DNA of 64,000 bases from assembly GCA_964622455.1 (NCBI GenBank), contig CAZUQP010000018.1, positions 35,160-99,159 of the forward strand, in the 5' to 3' direction. How positions within the stretch are numbered: the stretch's first letter is position 1; each line of letters opens with the position of its first letter. The position numbers were made by a program, and so were the translations under genes. Shown piece by piece: positions 17,018-25,276 of this stretch. The stretch comes from CAZUQP01 sp964622455 (GTDB lineage Bacteria > Pseudomonadota > Gammaproteobacteria > DSM-16500). Below the pieces are notes generated by a model, which was not told where the DNA came from, ran no database searches, and saw only the letters and a list, made by a program, of their open reading frames with translations.

Positions 17018-17046
17018 TTGACACCCCAAAATCAAGCCAGTATAAC
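17018..17046 (+). promoter_or_regulatory. Sigma-70 promoter of the U-box gene
   Basis: TTGACA (17018-17023), 17-base spacer and TATAAC (17041-17046) form a near-consensus promoter 40 bases before the ATG at 17087. A ribosome site TAGGAG follows. Confidence 0.8.
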
Positions 17047-17086
17047 ATTCTCATAATGATCAAAAATAATTAGGAGTAAAGTTGCA

Positions 17087-18175
17087 ATGGAAAGCAGAAT
17101 TGATCCAGAAAAAATTCCTAACATATTTTTATGTCCTATCACCCAAGAACTTTTTATAAATCCTTTTATCACCCCTTGCGGACATACCTTTGAAGAAAAA
17201 GAGATTAAAGAATGGGTAAAAGAAAATTCAAGATGTGGATGCTGCGAGAAAAAATTATTCGTTGATCAACTGACCCCTAATTTCGCTCTCAAAGAAAGCA
17301 TGGCATTATGGGAAAAACTCTACCATGAAAATGAACATCTAAAAAAACTTTTGCCTCCATTAACACAACTCGAAGATAAAGGCCTTGAAGAAAAAAAATC
17401 TTTACCCATTGATAAAGACATGCAGGAAAATTTAAAACGATCACTTGCAATAGAAATCGCTATTGCTACGAAAGAAAAACAAAAAGCGGCTGCATTCTTG
17501 CTTCATCATCGATTAAAACATAAAACTTATCTGAAAATAGCAGATGCCGATCAAAAGGATCCACCTGCTAAAGATCCTATGATTCATTTGGATAGAGAAA
17601 TCAAAGTACCTGATCAACCAGAAACTATTTACCAACACATAACCAACATCAAAAAAGAACGCTGTGAAGCTCAACGGGATTTTATAATAGAAAAAAATCA
17701 GCTGATAGAAAACATAGAAAAATTGACTACAACTATTAAAAGAAATAAGCGAGCGTGCCTTGAAGAAACTCGCCAACTCAAAGAATTCACGACAACCCTT
17801 GATACACTGACTCAACATCATCTGCAAAAAAAAATCCAATTTACGCGAAAGCTAATAACGTTCACACAAAAAGAATTTAAACCCTTGTTGGGCGATATTT
17901 TAAAAACTAATCGATTAAAAGAAGCATTAGACATTCATTCAGCCGATTTAATCAAATTGCGCGATAAACGTCTTTTGCAATCACAAAAAATGGTTACGTA
18001 TGCACAAAAATCTTCTTCACAAAAATCGCTACCGCCGCCTATTATCGAATCAAAAGAAACACCTTCAGTGCCAACATCCGGTCTATCATGGTATTCTATG
18101 TTTAATCCTCTATTAGCAGTTCCAGCCAGTTGGCTGGGACTAGAAACGGTTCTAAGCTTAAAAAATAGTAAATGA
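17087..18175 (+). CDS. U-box domain protein, candidate secreted E3 ubiquitin ligase
   Basis: The first 78 residues form a U-box, the RING-like fold that docks ubiquitin-charged E2 enzymes in eukaryotes: IPNIFLCPITQELFINPFITPCGHTFEEKEI followed by the helix EWVKEN and LTPNFALKES. Cys16, Cys31/His33 and Cys50/52/53 suggest that some RING zinc ligands persist. Residues about 110-310 are lysine-rich coiled coil, and the C-terminus has a hydrophobic patch (MFNPLLAVPASWLGLE). Bacteria lack ubiquitin, so the target is almost certainly a eukaryotic host, as for Legionella LubX. Its own promoter and a Fur-like site sit upstream. It ends nine bases before parE, so read-through could feed topoisomerase expression. 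Host activity is inferred from the domain, not shown. Confidence 0.85.
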   Translation: MESRIDPEKIPNIFLCPITQELFINPFITPCGHTFEEKEIKEWVKENSRCGCCEKKLFVDQLTPNFALKESMALWEKLYHENEHLKKLLPPLTQLEDKGLEEKKSLPIDKDMQENLKRSLAIEIAIATKEKQKAAAFLLHHRLKHKTYLKIADADQKDPPAKDPMIHLDREIKVPDQPETIYQHITNIKKERCEAQRDFIIEKNQLIENIEKLTTTIKRNKRACLEETRQLKEFTTTLDTLTQHHLQKKIQFTRKLITFTQKEFKPLLGDILKTNRLKEALDIHSADLIKLRDKRLLQSQKMVTYAQKSSSQKSLPPPIIESKETPSVPTSGLSWYSMFNPLLAVPASWLGLETVLSLKNSK

Positions 18176-18184
18176 GTACACGTT

Positions 18185-20077
18185 ATGAAACCGAATCAAT
18201 ACACAGCAGAATCAATCGAAGTCTTAAGCGGACTTGAACCGGTTCGCCGCCGACCCGGCATGTACACCGACACAACCAATCCTAATCATTTGGCCAGTGA
18301 AGCGATCGATAACAGTGTCGATGAAGCGATGGAAGGTCATGCAACTTCTGTGCAAGTGACTTTGTACAAAGATGGTTCTCTTGAAGTGACCGATGATGGC
18401 CGCGGCATGCCGGTGGATGTTCACCCGGAAGAAGGATTAACCGGCGTTGAATTAATTCTAACTAAATTACATAGCGGTGCTAAATTTTCCAATAAACAAT
18501 ATCGCTTTTCCGGCGGTTTGCATGGTGTGGGTATTTCGGTTGTGAATGCCTTATCCAAAGAATTAGATGTCAAAATTAAGCGAGATGGAGCAATCTATCA
18601 CATTCAATTTAAAGACGGCGAAAAAACAAGCGAGTTAAAAAAAATCGGCACAACTGCGAAACGCGAAACGGGAACCAGTATTCATTTTCTGCCAAACGGC
18701 AAATATTTTGATACTTCCCGTTTTGCCATTCCCAAATTAAAACATACACTCAGAGCAAAAGCCGTATTGTGTCCTGGATTACATGTTAGCTTTCATGATG
18801 AACACACGGGTGAAACAACTGAGTGGCATTATGAAAATGGTTTACCGAATTATTTGCTTGAAGCAGTGGGCCGTGTTGAACATCTTCCTGATGAACCTTT
18901 TATTGGTTCATTCAAAGGAAATAATGAAATGGTCGATTGGGCGGCACTTTGGCTGCCGGAAGACGGTGATGTTGTTGCTGAAAGTTATGTGAATCTTATT
19001 CCAACACCGCAAGGCGGCACGCATGTGAATGGATTTCGTTTAGGTTTGCTTGAAGCCTTGCGTGATTTTTGTGAATTTCGAAATTTACTGCCGCGCGGTG
19101 TTAAATTGGCGCCCGAAGATGTATGGGATCGCTGCGCACACATTATTTCAGTGAAACTGCATGATCCACAATTTTCAGGACAAACGAAAGAACGTTTATC
19201 TTCGCGTGAATGCGCAAGTTTTGTTTCAGGCGTTGTGAAAGATGCATTTAGTCTATGGTTAAATCAACATACGGCATTAGGTGAAGCGTTAGCAGCACTT
19301 GCCATTGCCAATGCTCAAAAACGGATGAAAGCCGCGCAAACGGTGGTACGCAAAAAAATTACGACAGGCCCAGCCCTTCCCGGTAAATTAGTGGATTGTT
19401 CATTGCAAGATGTAGCACGCACAGAATTATTTTTAGTGGAAGGTGATTCCGCGGGCGGTTCTGCAAAACAAGCGCGCAGCCGCGAATTTCAAGCAATCAT
19501 GCCTTTGCGCGGAAAAATTTTAAATACGTGGGAAGTTGAATCCGCACAAGTCTTGGCATCGCAAGAAGTGCATGATATTTCCATTGCCTTAGGCATTGAA
19601 CCAGGCCATCCTGATTTATCGAATTTGCGTTATGGAAAAATTTGTATTTTAGCGGATGCAGATTCTGATGGTTCACATATTGCAACTTTACTTTGCGCAC
19701 TCTTTGTCAAACATTTTCGCCCGCTTGTTCTGAAAGGTCATGTGTATGTCGCCATGCCGCCTTTATATCGGATTGATCATGGCAAAGAAGTTTATTACGC
19801 GTTAGATGATTCGGAAAAAAAAGGCATTTTAGATCGCATTGCTGCTGAAAATAAAAAAGGTAAAGTCAATGTCGTCCGTTTTAAAGGATTAGGTGAAATG
19901 AATCCTTTGCAATTACGTGAAACCACAATGGATCCGACCACGCGCCGTTTGGTACAGCTCACCATCAAAGAACATGATGACACAGACAAAACACTCGACA
20001 TGCTGCTTGCAAAAAAACGCGCCCACGATCGAAAAAATTGGTTAGAGAAAAAGGGAAATTTAGCGGATACGAGTTGA
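18185..20077 (+). CDS. parE: DNA topoisomerase IV subunit B
   Basis: ParE is the ATPase subunit of topoisomerase IV, which unlinks daughter chromosomes. The 630 residues show the GHKL ATP site (EAIDNSVDEAM, DDGRGMPVD, GGLHGVGISVVNAL), the QTKERLSS segment with the Lys that senses ATP, and the TOPRIM domain (EGDSAGGSAKQ, LADADSDGSHI). The length and the lack of the GyrB insert fit ParE, as does the partner parC downstream. An orphan gene of 969 bases separates parE and parC, which are usually adjacent or apart rather than split this way. It lies nine bases behind the U-box gene with no clear ribosome site of its own. Confidence 0.96.
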   Translation: MKPNQYTAESIEVLSGLEPVRRRPGMYTDTTNPNHLASEAIDNSVDEAMEGHATSVQVTLYKDGSLEVTDDGRGMPVDVHPEEGLTGVELILTKLHSGAKFSNKQYRFSGGLHGVGISVVNALSKELDVKIKRDGAIYHIQFKDGEKTSELKKIGTTAKRETGTSIHFLPNGKYFDTSRFAIPKLKHTLRAKAVLCPGLHVSFHDEHTGETTEWHYENGLPNYLLEAVGRVEHLPDEPFIGSFKGNNEMVDWAALWLPEDGDVVAESYVNLIPTPQGGTHVNGFRLGLLEALRDFCEFRNLLPRGVKLAPEDVWDRCAHIISVKLHDPQFSGQTKERLSSRECASFVSGVVKDAFSLWLNQHTALGEALAALAIANAQKRMKAAQTVVRKKITTGPALPGKLVDCSLQDVARTELFLVEGDSAGGSAKQARSREFQAIMPLRGKILNTWEVESAQVLASQEVHDISIALGIEPGHPDLSNLRYGKICILADADSDGSHIATLLCALFVKHFRPLVLKGHVYVAMPPLYRIDHGKEVYYALDDSEKKGILDRIAAENKKGKVNVVRFKGLGEMNPLQLRETTMDPTTRRLVQLTIKEHDDTDKTLDMLLAKKRAHDRKNWLEKKGNLADTS

Positions 20078-20208
20078 ATTTATTACGTCTATTAATCCAA
20101 TTTAATGTGCAAAAATACCCTATAAATCAAATTATGTTATATAATAATAGGGTAACTGTGTTCTCTCACTAAAAAATCGCTAAAGGTCATTATTGAGGAC
20201 TCAACAGC

Positions 20209-21177
20209 ATGAGTATGTTTCGCCCTCCAAAAAAACTAAAGCGTAAAGTGGTCGAGGCATCGCAAGCTGTATCCTCTTCATCTGAAACAAAAGAAAATCC
20301 AACCGCCAAAAAATCTAAGCTGCCTGAAAAACAGAATTTTTCGATCGATATGCAAAAAGAAATCTCACCAAGCATTAATTTTTATTGGTGTGATTCAAAT
20401 GAAGAGAAAGAGTTATTATCCAACATTCAAGCATTATATATACAAGCTTACAATGAACTTTTTTTGCCGGATGTTGAAGAAGATCAAAGAATAAAAATAC
20501 TAACTAATATAAACAGTATTCTAAAAAATTCGAAAAATTTAATTATATTTTTTGATATGCTCGAATTAGGAAGTAATAAATCTTTAGATAAAACAAAGAA
20601 ATATTCAAAAAAAAATGATCTTAGTGTTCTTTTAGAATCTCTTGAAACACAATTAGAAAAACAAACCGAGTTCTCCGAATTTTTGGGTGAATGCGAAGAA
20701 GCAAATATAAAAACTGTTCATATGGGCGGGGTTTACGGAAGCGCCTGCGTTTGGGATAATGCCAGAAAAATGGCCCTCAACATTTTCACAAAAAAATTAG
20801 GCGATTTTCACCCCAATATACGTTTCATTGATGTAGACAACAACTTTCGATTTGAAAATGCTGTTATTTGTCCAAACATTACCGAAGGACATATGGACAA
20901 AAACATCCTTTTCGATCAATTTATTTGTTTTCCTGGTAATAAACCATTTCGTGTAATAACAGGAGGAACAGGTCATTTTGAAAAAGCTTTAGACATATTG
21001 AAAGAAAAACATCCTGATTCGTCAGGAATAAGCTATGAAAAATTTTCTGAACTTCATTCACCGAAAAATTATTCTGATTTATATGAAACTATTAAAGCAA
21101 CATTAAGTAATAAAATTAATCCTTCTGTTTCAACTGAAAAACATTCATCTACTACTTCCACGTTAGCAAATAAATAA
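20209..21177 (+). CDS. Orphan protein with basic N-terminal clusters, between parE and parC
   Basis: The 322-residue protein is not recognised. It begins with two basic clusters, PKKLKRK (7-13) and, about 22 residues on, KKSKLPEK, separated by a Ser-rich spacer; this is the look of a eukaryotic nuclear localisation signal. The middle is helical and charged. The C-terminal half looks globular (VHMGGVYGSACVWDNARKMA, RFIDVDNNFRFENAVIC, RVITGGTGHFEKAL); the GGTGhF motif faintly recalls dirigent/allene-oxide-cyclase barrels. It ends in a Ser/Thr-rich tail. The flanking bases are AT-rich, with TATAAT at 20140-20145 as a possible -10. A host-directed effector inserted in the topoisomerase locus is an inference from composition and position. 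Confidence 0.6.
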   Translation: MSMFRPPKKLKRKVVEASQAVSSSSETKENPTAKKSKLPEKQNFSIDMQKEISPSINFYWCDSNEEKELLSNIQALYIQAYNELFLPDVEEDQRIKILTNINSILKNSKNLIIFFDMLELGSNKSLDKTKKYSKKNDLSVLLESLETQLEKQTEFSEFLGECEEANIKTVHMGGVYGSACVWDNARKMALNIFTKKLGDFHPNIRFIDVDNNFRFENAVICPNITEGHMDKNILFDQFICFPGNKPFRVITGGTGHFEKALDILKEKHPDSSGISYEKFSELHSPKNYSDLYETIKATLSNKINPSVSTEKHSSTTSTLANK

Positions 21178-21257
21178 TATTAAATTGAATCCATTAAAAA
21201 ACAGAGCGATACTATTAGAAATCGCGTTACAATATCATTTTTAAGGCCGGCAAACCT

Positions 21258-23495
21258 ATGAACACCACAACCGAACATATCCCTCTCAAAGAATTCACTG
21301 AAAAAGCGTATCTCGATTATTCGATGTATGTCATTTTAGACCGTGCTTTACCGCACATCAGTGATGGTTTAAAACCCGTGCAACGCCGCATTGTATATGC
21401 CATGTCTGAACTCGGTTTAAAAGCCACGGCAAAATTCAAAAAATCCGCACGCACCGTGGGTGATGTACTCGGCAAATTTCATCCGCATGGGGACATGGCC
21501 TGTTATGAAGCGATGGTATTAATGGCGCAACCTTTTTCGTATCGCTATCCGTTGATTGAAGGACAAGGTAATTGGGGGTCATCCGATGATCCAAAATCTT
21601 TTGCCGCGATGCGTTATACCGAATCACGCTTATCGCCTTATGCAGAAGTATTGCTAGCAGAATTGGGTCAGGGCACCGTTGATTGGGTGCCTAATTTTGA
21701 TGGCGCTTTAGAAGAACCGGGATTATTGCCTGCACGTTTACCGAATGTATTATTAAATGGCACAACTGGCATTGCTGTCGGCATGGCAACGGATATTCCG
21801 CCGCATAATTTAACAGAAGTTGTCAATGCACTCATTCATCTTTTAGATAATCCTGATGCTACGCTAAAAGATATTTGCAAACATATTCCAGCACCTGATT
21901 TTCCAACAGATGCAGAAATTATTACGCCGAAACATGATTTAATCGATCTCTATAAAACGGGCAATGGCTCGTTACGCATGCGCGCAGTTTATACGATGGA
22001 AGATGAAGAAATTATTATTACAGCACTCCCCCATCAAGTATCCGGTGCTAAAGTGTTAGAACAAATTGCCGATCAAATGCAAAATAAAAAATTAACTTTT
22101 GTGTCAGATTTACGTGATGAATCTGACCATGAAAATCCGACACGCTTAGTAATTGTGCCGCGTTCTAATCGCGTTGATGTTGAAATGTTAATGGCACACT
22201 TATTTGCGACCACTGATTTAGAACGCAGTTATCGGGTCAATTTAAACATGATCGGCTTAAACGGCCGTCCTGAAGTCAAAAATTTATTGACCATTTTAAC
22301 GGAATGGTTGGAATATCGATTGATCACCGTGAAACGCCGTTTGCAATATCGTTTAGATCATGTAAAACATCGTCTGCATATTTTAGCGGGTTTACTCATT
22401 GCGTATCTTAATTTAGATGAAGTGATTAACATTATTCGTAAAGAAGATGAACCTAAAGCAAAATTAATTAAGCGATTTAAATTAAGTGAAGAACAAGTTG
22501 AAGCTATTTTAGAAATTAAATTGCGCCATCTTGCACGCCTTGAGGAAATGGAAATTAAACGTGAACAAAAAGATTTGGCAAAAGAACAAGAAGAAATTGA
22601 AAAAATATTGGCATCCAAAGCACGCTTAAAAAAACTCATTCGCGAAGAATTAATTGCCGACAATGAAAAATTTGGTAATGCCCGCCGTTCCCCCTTAGTT
22701 AAACGAGAAGAAGCACAAGCAATCAGTGAAACAGAAATGCTGCCGACAGAACCCATGACAGTGATTTTATCCCAAATGGGTTGGGTGCGTGCTGCAAAAG
22801 GACATGACATTGATCCTGCCAATTTAAATTATAAAGCAGGCGATGGATTTTTATCAGCATCGCTTGGCAAAAGCAATCAACCTGCCGTATTTTTAGATTC
22901 CACAGGGCGCGCCTATGCAATACCCGCACACACATTGGCTTCTGCACGCGGCCAGGGCGAACCTTTGACCGGTCGGTTAAATCCACCGCCCAATGCACAA
23001 TTTGTTGCAGTGATTTTAGGTGAAAGCGATCAATTTTATTTGTTGGCAACGGACGCAGGTTATGGATTTGTCGTAAAATTAGAAGAACTTTACGGTAAAA
23101 ATAAAAATGGTAAAGCGATCTTAAGTGTTCCCAAAGGTTCAAAACCGCTTCATCCGCGTTTAATTTCCAATAAAGAAACGGATTTATTAGCCGCTGCGAC
23201 TAATACTGGGCATTTATTAATTTTTCCATTAAAAGAATTGCCCGAACTCTCTAAAGGAAAAGGCAATAAAATATTAAGCATTCCAGGAAGCCGCGTTTTA
23301 AGCCGAGAAGAATTTATCCTGGATATTGTTACACTTTCTGAAAACCAATTATTAATTGTAAACGCAGGTAATAAACAATTAAAACTAAAACCTATTGATT
23401 GGGAACATTACAAAGGCGAGCGCGGCAGACGTGGACTAAAATTGCCAAAAGCATTGCAAAAAGTGAGTTTTTTACAAGTTGGTAATATAGAATAA
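21258..23495 (+). CDS. parC: DNA topoisomerase IV subunit A
   Basis: ParC cuts and rejoins the DNA gate of topoisomerase IV. The 745 residues include the winged-helix active site AAMRYTES with catalytic Tyr120, the GQGNWGS segment, the coiled-coil dimer arm (about 340-490) and a short C-terminal beta-pinwheel. The alignment to E. coli ParC is gap-free at the N-terminus. In the quinolone-resistance region residue 80, normally Ser, is Met (HPHGDMACYEA, codon 21495-21497), while Glu84 is kept. It is preceded by AAGG and by 80 bases of AT-rich spacer after the orphan gene. It converges with higA. Confidence 0.96.
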   Translation: MNTTTEHIPLKEFTEKAYLDYSMYVILDRALPHISDGLKPVQRRIVYAMSELGLKATAKFKKSARTVGDVLGKFHPHGDMACYEAMVLMAQPFSYRYPLIEGQGNWGSSDDPKSFAAMRYTESRLSPYAEVLLAELGQGTVDWVPNFDGALEEPGLLPARLPNVLLNGTTGIAVGMATDIPPHNLTEVVNALIHLLDNPDATLKDICKHIPAPDFPTDAEIITPKHDLIDLYKTGNGSLRMRAVYTMEDEEIIITALPHQVSGAKVLEQIADQMQNKKLTFVSDLRDESDHENPTRLVIVPRSNRVDVEMLMAHLFATTDLERSYRVNLNMIGLNGRPEVKNLLTILTEWLEYRLITVKRRLQYRLDHVKHRLHILAGLLIAYLNLDEVINIIRKEDEPKAKLIKRFKLSEEQVEAILEIKLRHLARLEEMEIKREQKDLAKEQEEIEKILASKARLKKLIREELIADNEKFGNARRSPLVKREEAQAISETEMLPTEPMTVILSQMGWVRAAKGHDIDPANLNYKAGDGFLSASLGKSNQPAVFLDSTGRAYAIPAHTLASARGQGEPLTGRLNPPPNAQFVAVILGESDQFYLLATDAGYGFVVKLEELYGKNKNGKAILSVPKGSKPLHPRLISNKETDLLAAATNTGHLLIFPLKELPELSKGKGNKILSIPGSRVLSREEFILDIVTLSENQLLIVNAGNKQLKLKPIDWEHYKGERGRRGLKLPKALQKVSFLQVGNIE

Positions 23496-23516
23496 AAAAT
23501 TTTGCTCCAGTTAAGA

Positions 23517-23915
23517 TTAAAAAAATACAGCCGGAGATACCCCAAATCGCTTAGATAGATTTCGTATATGATCTAAAGTTAACTGACGCTCTCCGTTTAA
23601 AATTTTAGACACCAGCGATTGACTACCAATCTCCGGTAAATCACCTTGCCCCAAACCCTGTTCACTCATAAGAAATGTTAGCATTTCAACAGCAGATACT
23701 TTTTTGGCAGGGTAGCGCTGATTTTCATAGGCTTCAATGTGACTCGCAATTAAATTAAGTAAACTTGCTGCATGTTCATCTTTATGATGACGTGACCACT
23801 CCATGAGTTCATCTACAAACGCCAAGAGTTTTTCATATTCCCTTTTATTACGGGGAATGTGGGCATAAGGAACTACATGTTCCCAATGTTTTATTGTCTG
23901 TCGTAATGCTCTCAT
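23517..23915 (-). CDS. higA: HigA-type antitoxin / transcription regulator
   Basis: The 132-residue protein has a helical N-terminal dimer/toxin-binding part and a C-terminal helix-turn-helix (MLTFLMSEQGLGQGDLPEIGSQSLVSKILNGERQLTLDHIRNL, XRE family, residues about 80-130), the order seen in HigA proteins of the COG5499 group. It neutralises the HigB toxin and represses the shared promoter. Its ATG overlaps the toxin stop by one base (TAATG), with GAGGGA upstream, so toxin and antitoxin are translationally coupled in the reversed (toxin-first) order. The gene converges on parC. Confidence 0.88.
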   Translation of the reverse strand: MRALRQTIKHWEHVVPYAHIPRNKREYEKLLAFVDELMEWSRHHKDEHAASLLNLIASHIEAYENQRYPAKKVSAVEMLTFLMSEQGLGQGDLPEIGSQSLVSKILNGERQLTLDHIRNLSKRFGVSPAVFF

Positions 23916-24223
23916 TATTTATCCCTCTTTAGAATATTTTCATTTTTCTTCATACTATATTCAGCATGAGTCCAGGCGTGCTTTACATTGATAACCTTGG
24001 CAATATAATTAACTTCTGTTATTAAGCGATATTTATTTCCACTTATATCAAATATAGTATAGCGATGATTGACATAGTCCACGCTCGGAAATGTCCGCTT
24101 CAGCTCGTTAAAGCTTTTGTAATCAGTTTGATTGATCGCCTTCTCCCAAGCTGATAATGGATTTCTGCTATGCGGATGGTTTCTCCCAAACTCTACAATT
24201 ATTTTTCTTCCTATTAAAATCAT
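23915..24223 (-). CDS. higB: HigB-type mRNA interferase toxin
   Basis: The product, about 102 residues, matches the HigB/RelE-type family: the N-terminal GRKIIVEFGRNHP, the central VDYVNHRYTIFDISGNKYRLITEVNY and the C-terminal VINVKHAWTHAEY. HigB toxins cut mRNA on the ribosome. ATG 24223 aligns with known HigB N-termini. Upstream in-frame ATGs are unlikely because the promoter covers them. There is no ribosome site before ATG 24223, and the predicted transcription start falls on or next to the A of this codon, so the mRNA may be leaderless. It is first in a two-gene operon with higA. Confidence 0.88.
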   Translation of the reverse strand: MILIGRKIIVEFGRNHPHSRNPLSAWEKAINQTDYKSFNELKRTFPSVDYVNHRYTIFDISGNKYRLITEVNYIAKVINVKHAWTHAEYSMKKNENILKRDK

Positions 24224-24229
24224 ATTTAA

Positions 24230-24258
24230 AATATATGACATTTTGTCATAAATGTCAA
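24230..24258 (-). promoter_or_regulatory. higBA promoter with operator in the spacer
   Basis: On the minus strand TTGACA (24253-24258) and TATATT (24230-24235) are 17 bases apart. The palindrome TATGACA-TTT-TGTCATA (24234-24250) fills most of the spacer and overlaps the edge of the -10, an ideal place for HigA autorepression. Confidence 0.8.
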
Positions 24259-24430
24259 TAAAAGAAAATAACAAGTGTCAGCATCATGCATCTTAGAATA
24301 CCAATTTCTGCAAACACAACAAAGAGCACTTGACAGAGTCTTTTTCCACAAATCAGTTGATCTGCTAATTTAAAGCTGTTGTTTTATTTTCTGATTGTTG
24401 AAACTCAATATCATCAATTATATACGAATA

Positions 24431-24510
24431 ACGCGAATTCCGGATAAGCCAGCTTCCTGTCTTGAGCTTTCGCTGGTATGACAGGAGCCCGGCTTATCCG
24501 GAATTCGCGT
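24431..24510. repeat. 80-bp palindromic element with 20-bp perfect inverted ends
   Basis: ACGCGAATTCCGGATAAGCC (24431-24450) is repeated exactly inverted at 24491-24510. Inside, CCTGTC and GACAGG make a second stem around AGCTTTCGCT. The element is more GC-rich than its surroundings and looks like a REP or non-autonomous MITE-type repeat. The rest of the 24259-24619 gap holds nothing else that I recognise. Confidence 0.8.
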
Positions 24511-24619
24511 GAAAAGATAGTTGCCGAATGGGATAAACTGTATTAATCTGTCTCCTCTCAAAATTACTTGTTTTCGATTATTTATGTTGACATTAACTTT
24601 AACTATACAAGAAGAATTT

Positions 24620-25252
24620 ATGCAGGAAATTCGTATCGAAGGGGACGCTAGGCTTGTAGATTTGCTTGTAGACGCATTAAAAGAAAATAAGGCAGAAATC
24701 CCAGAATATTGTAAAAATGATGAAGTTAATGATGCAATGAAGAGAAAATGTGCTTCATTTTATTTGCCTTTGTGGAACTTAAAAAAAGAATCGATGATGG
24801 AATTTCTTTTTATTTTTATATTCCCACCGGACAAAAAAGCTAACATGTCAGGGCGAGATGAATTTTTATTAAAATACTGGGCCTATGAAATAGAAATGAT
24901 AAAAAAGAAAAAAAGTTATCGTTCCGAACGTGAACTTTACTGGCTTACCTCACCTGGAACATTAAACAATATATTAGATCATGATGTTAATTCGCTTTTT
25001 ACTCCAGAATCATTATTTTATTTTCTGGAGAATTCTAAAAGAAGAATGAAATATTTTTCAAGTCTGGGAGAGCCACCTGAGCCGTCTCGATTCGAAATAC
25101 AAAAATTTATTTCTGCTCTAAAACCCAAAAACAAAAAAAATATTAAATACTCTATCTTCGCTAAGCCACTTGGCGAACCCATTTTAGCACTACCTTCTCT
25201 TGAAGAGGGGGATGAGAGAAAAAAGGGGCAGTATAATCTCCTTCCTCATTAG
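24620..25252 (+). CDS. Orphan protein after the palindromic element
   Basis: I do not recognise this product of about 210 residues. It opens with EIRIEGDARLVDLLVDALKE, has an aromatic-rich middle (FLFIFIFPPDKK, LKYWAYEIEMI, RELYWL) and a basic C-terminal third. No clear membrane helix is predicted, although FLFIFIF is hydrophobic. The start is uncertain: ATG 24620 has a weak AAGAAG site; in-frame ATGs at 24521 and 24584 lack one, and 24521 lies only eleven bases beyond the repeat. Base use is AT-rich like the other orphans. It sits just before the sugar-catabolic cluster but nothing ties it to that pathway. Confidence 0.5.
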   Translation: MQEIRIEGDARLVDLLVDALKENKAEIPEYCKNDEVNDAMKRKCASFYLPLWNLKKESMMEFLFIFIFPPDKKANMSGRDEFLLKYWAYEIEMIKKKKSYRSERELYWLTSPGTLNNILDHDVNSLFTPESLFYFLENSKRRMKYFSSLGEPPEPSRFEIQKFISALKPKNKKNIKYSIFAKPLGEPILALPSLEEGDERKKGQYNLLPH

Positions 25253-25276
25253 GCTCACAAGGACATGAAGGCCGCC

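Noticed and set aside
20091..20106. Second PmrA-box candidate (ATTAAT...TTTAAT) before the parE-parC orphan
   Set aside because: The TTAA cores are 10, not 11, bases apart and the first half-site has A instead of Y.
24224..24274. N-terminal extension of HigB
   Set aside because: It lies over the promoter and operator and does not match HigB N-termini.
24521..24619. N-terminal extension of the orphan starting at ATG 24521
   Set aside because: No ribosome site, and it begins almost at the repeat end; kept only as an alternative.
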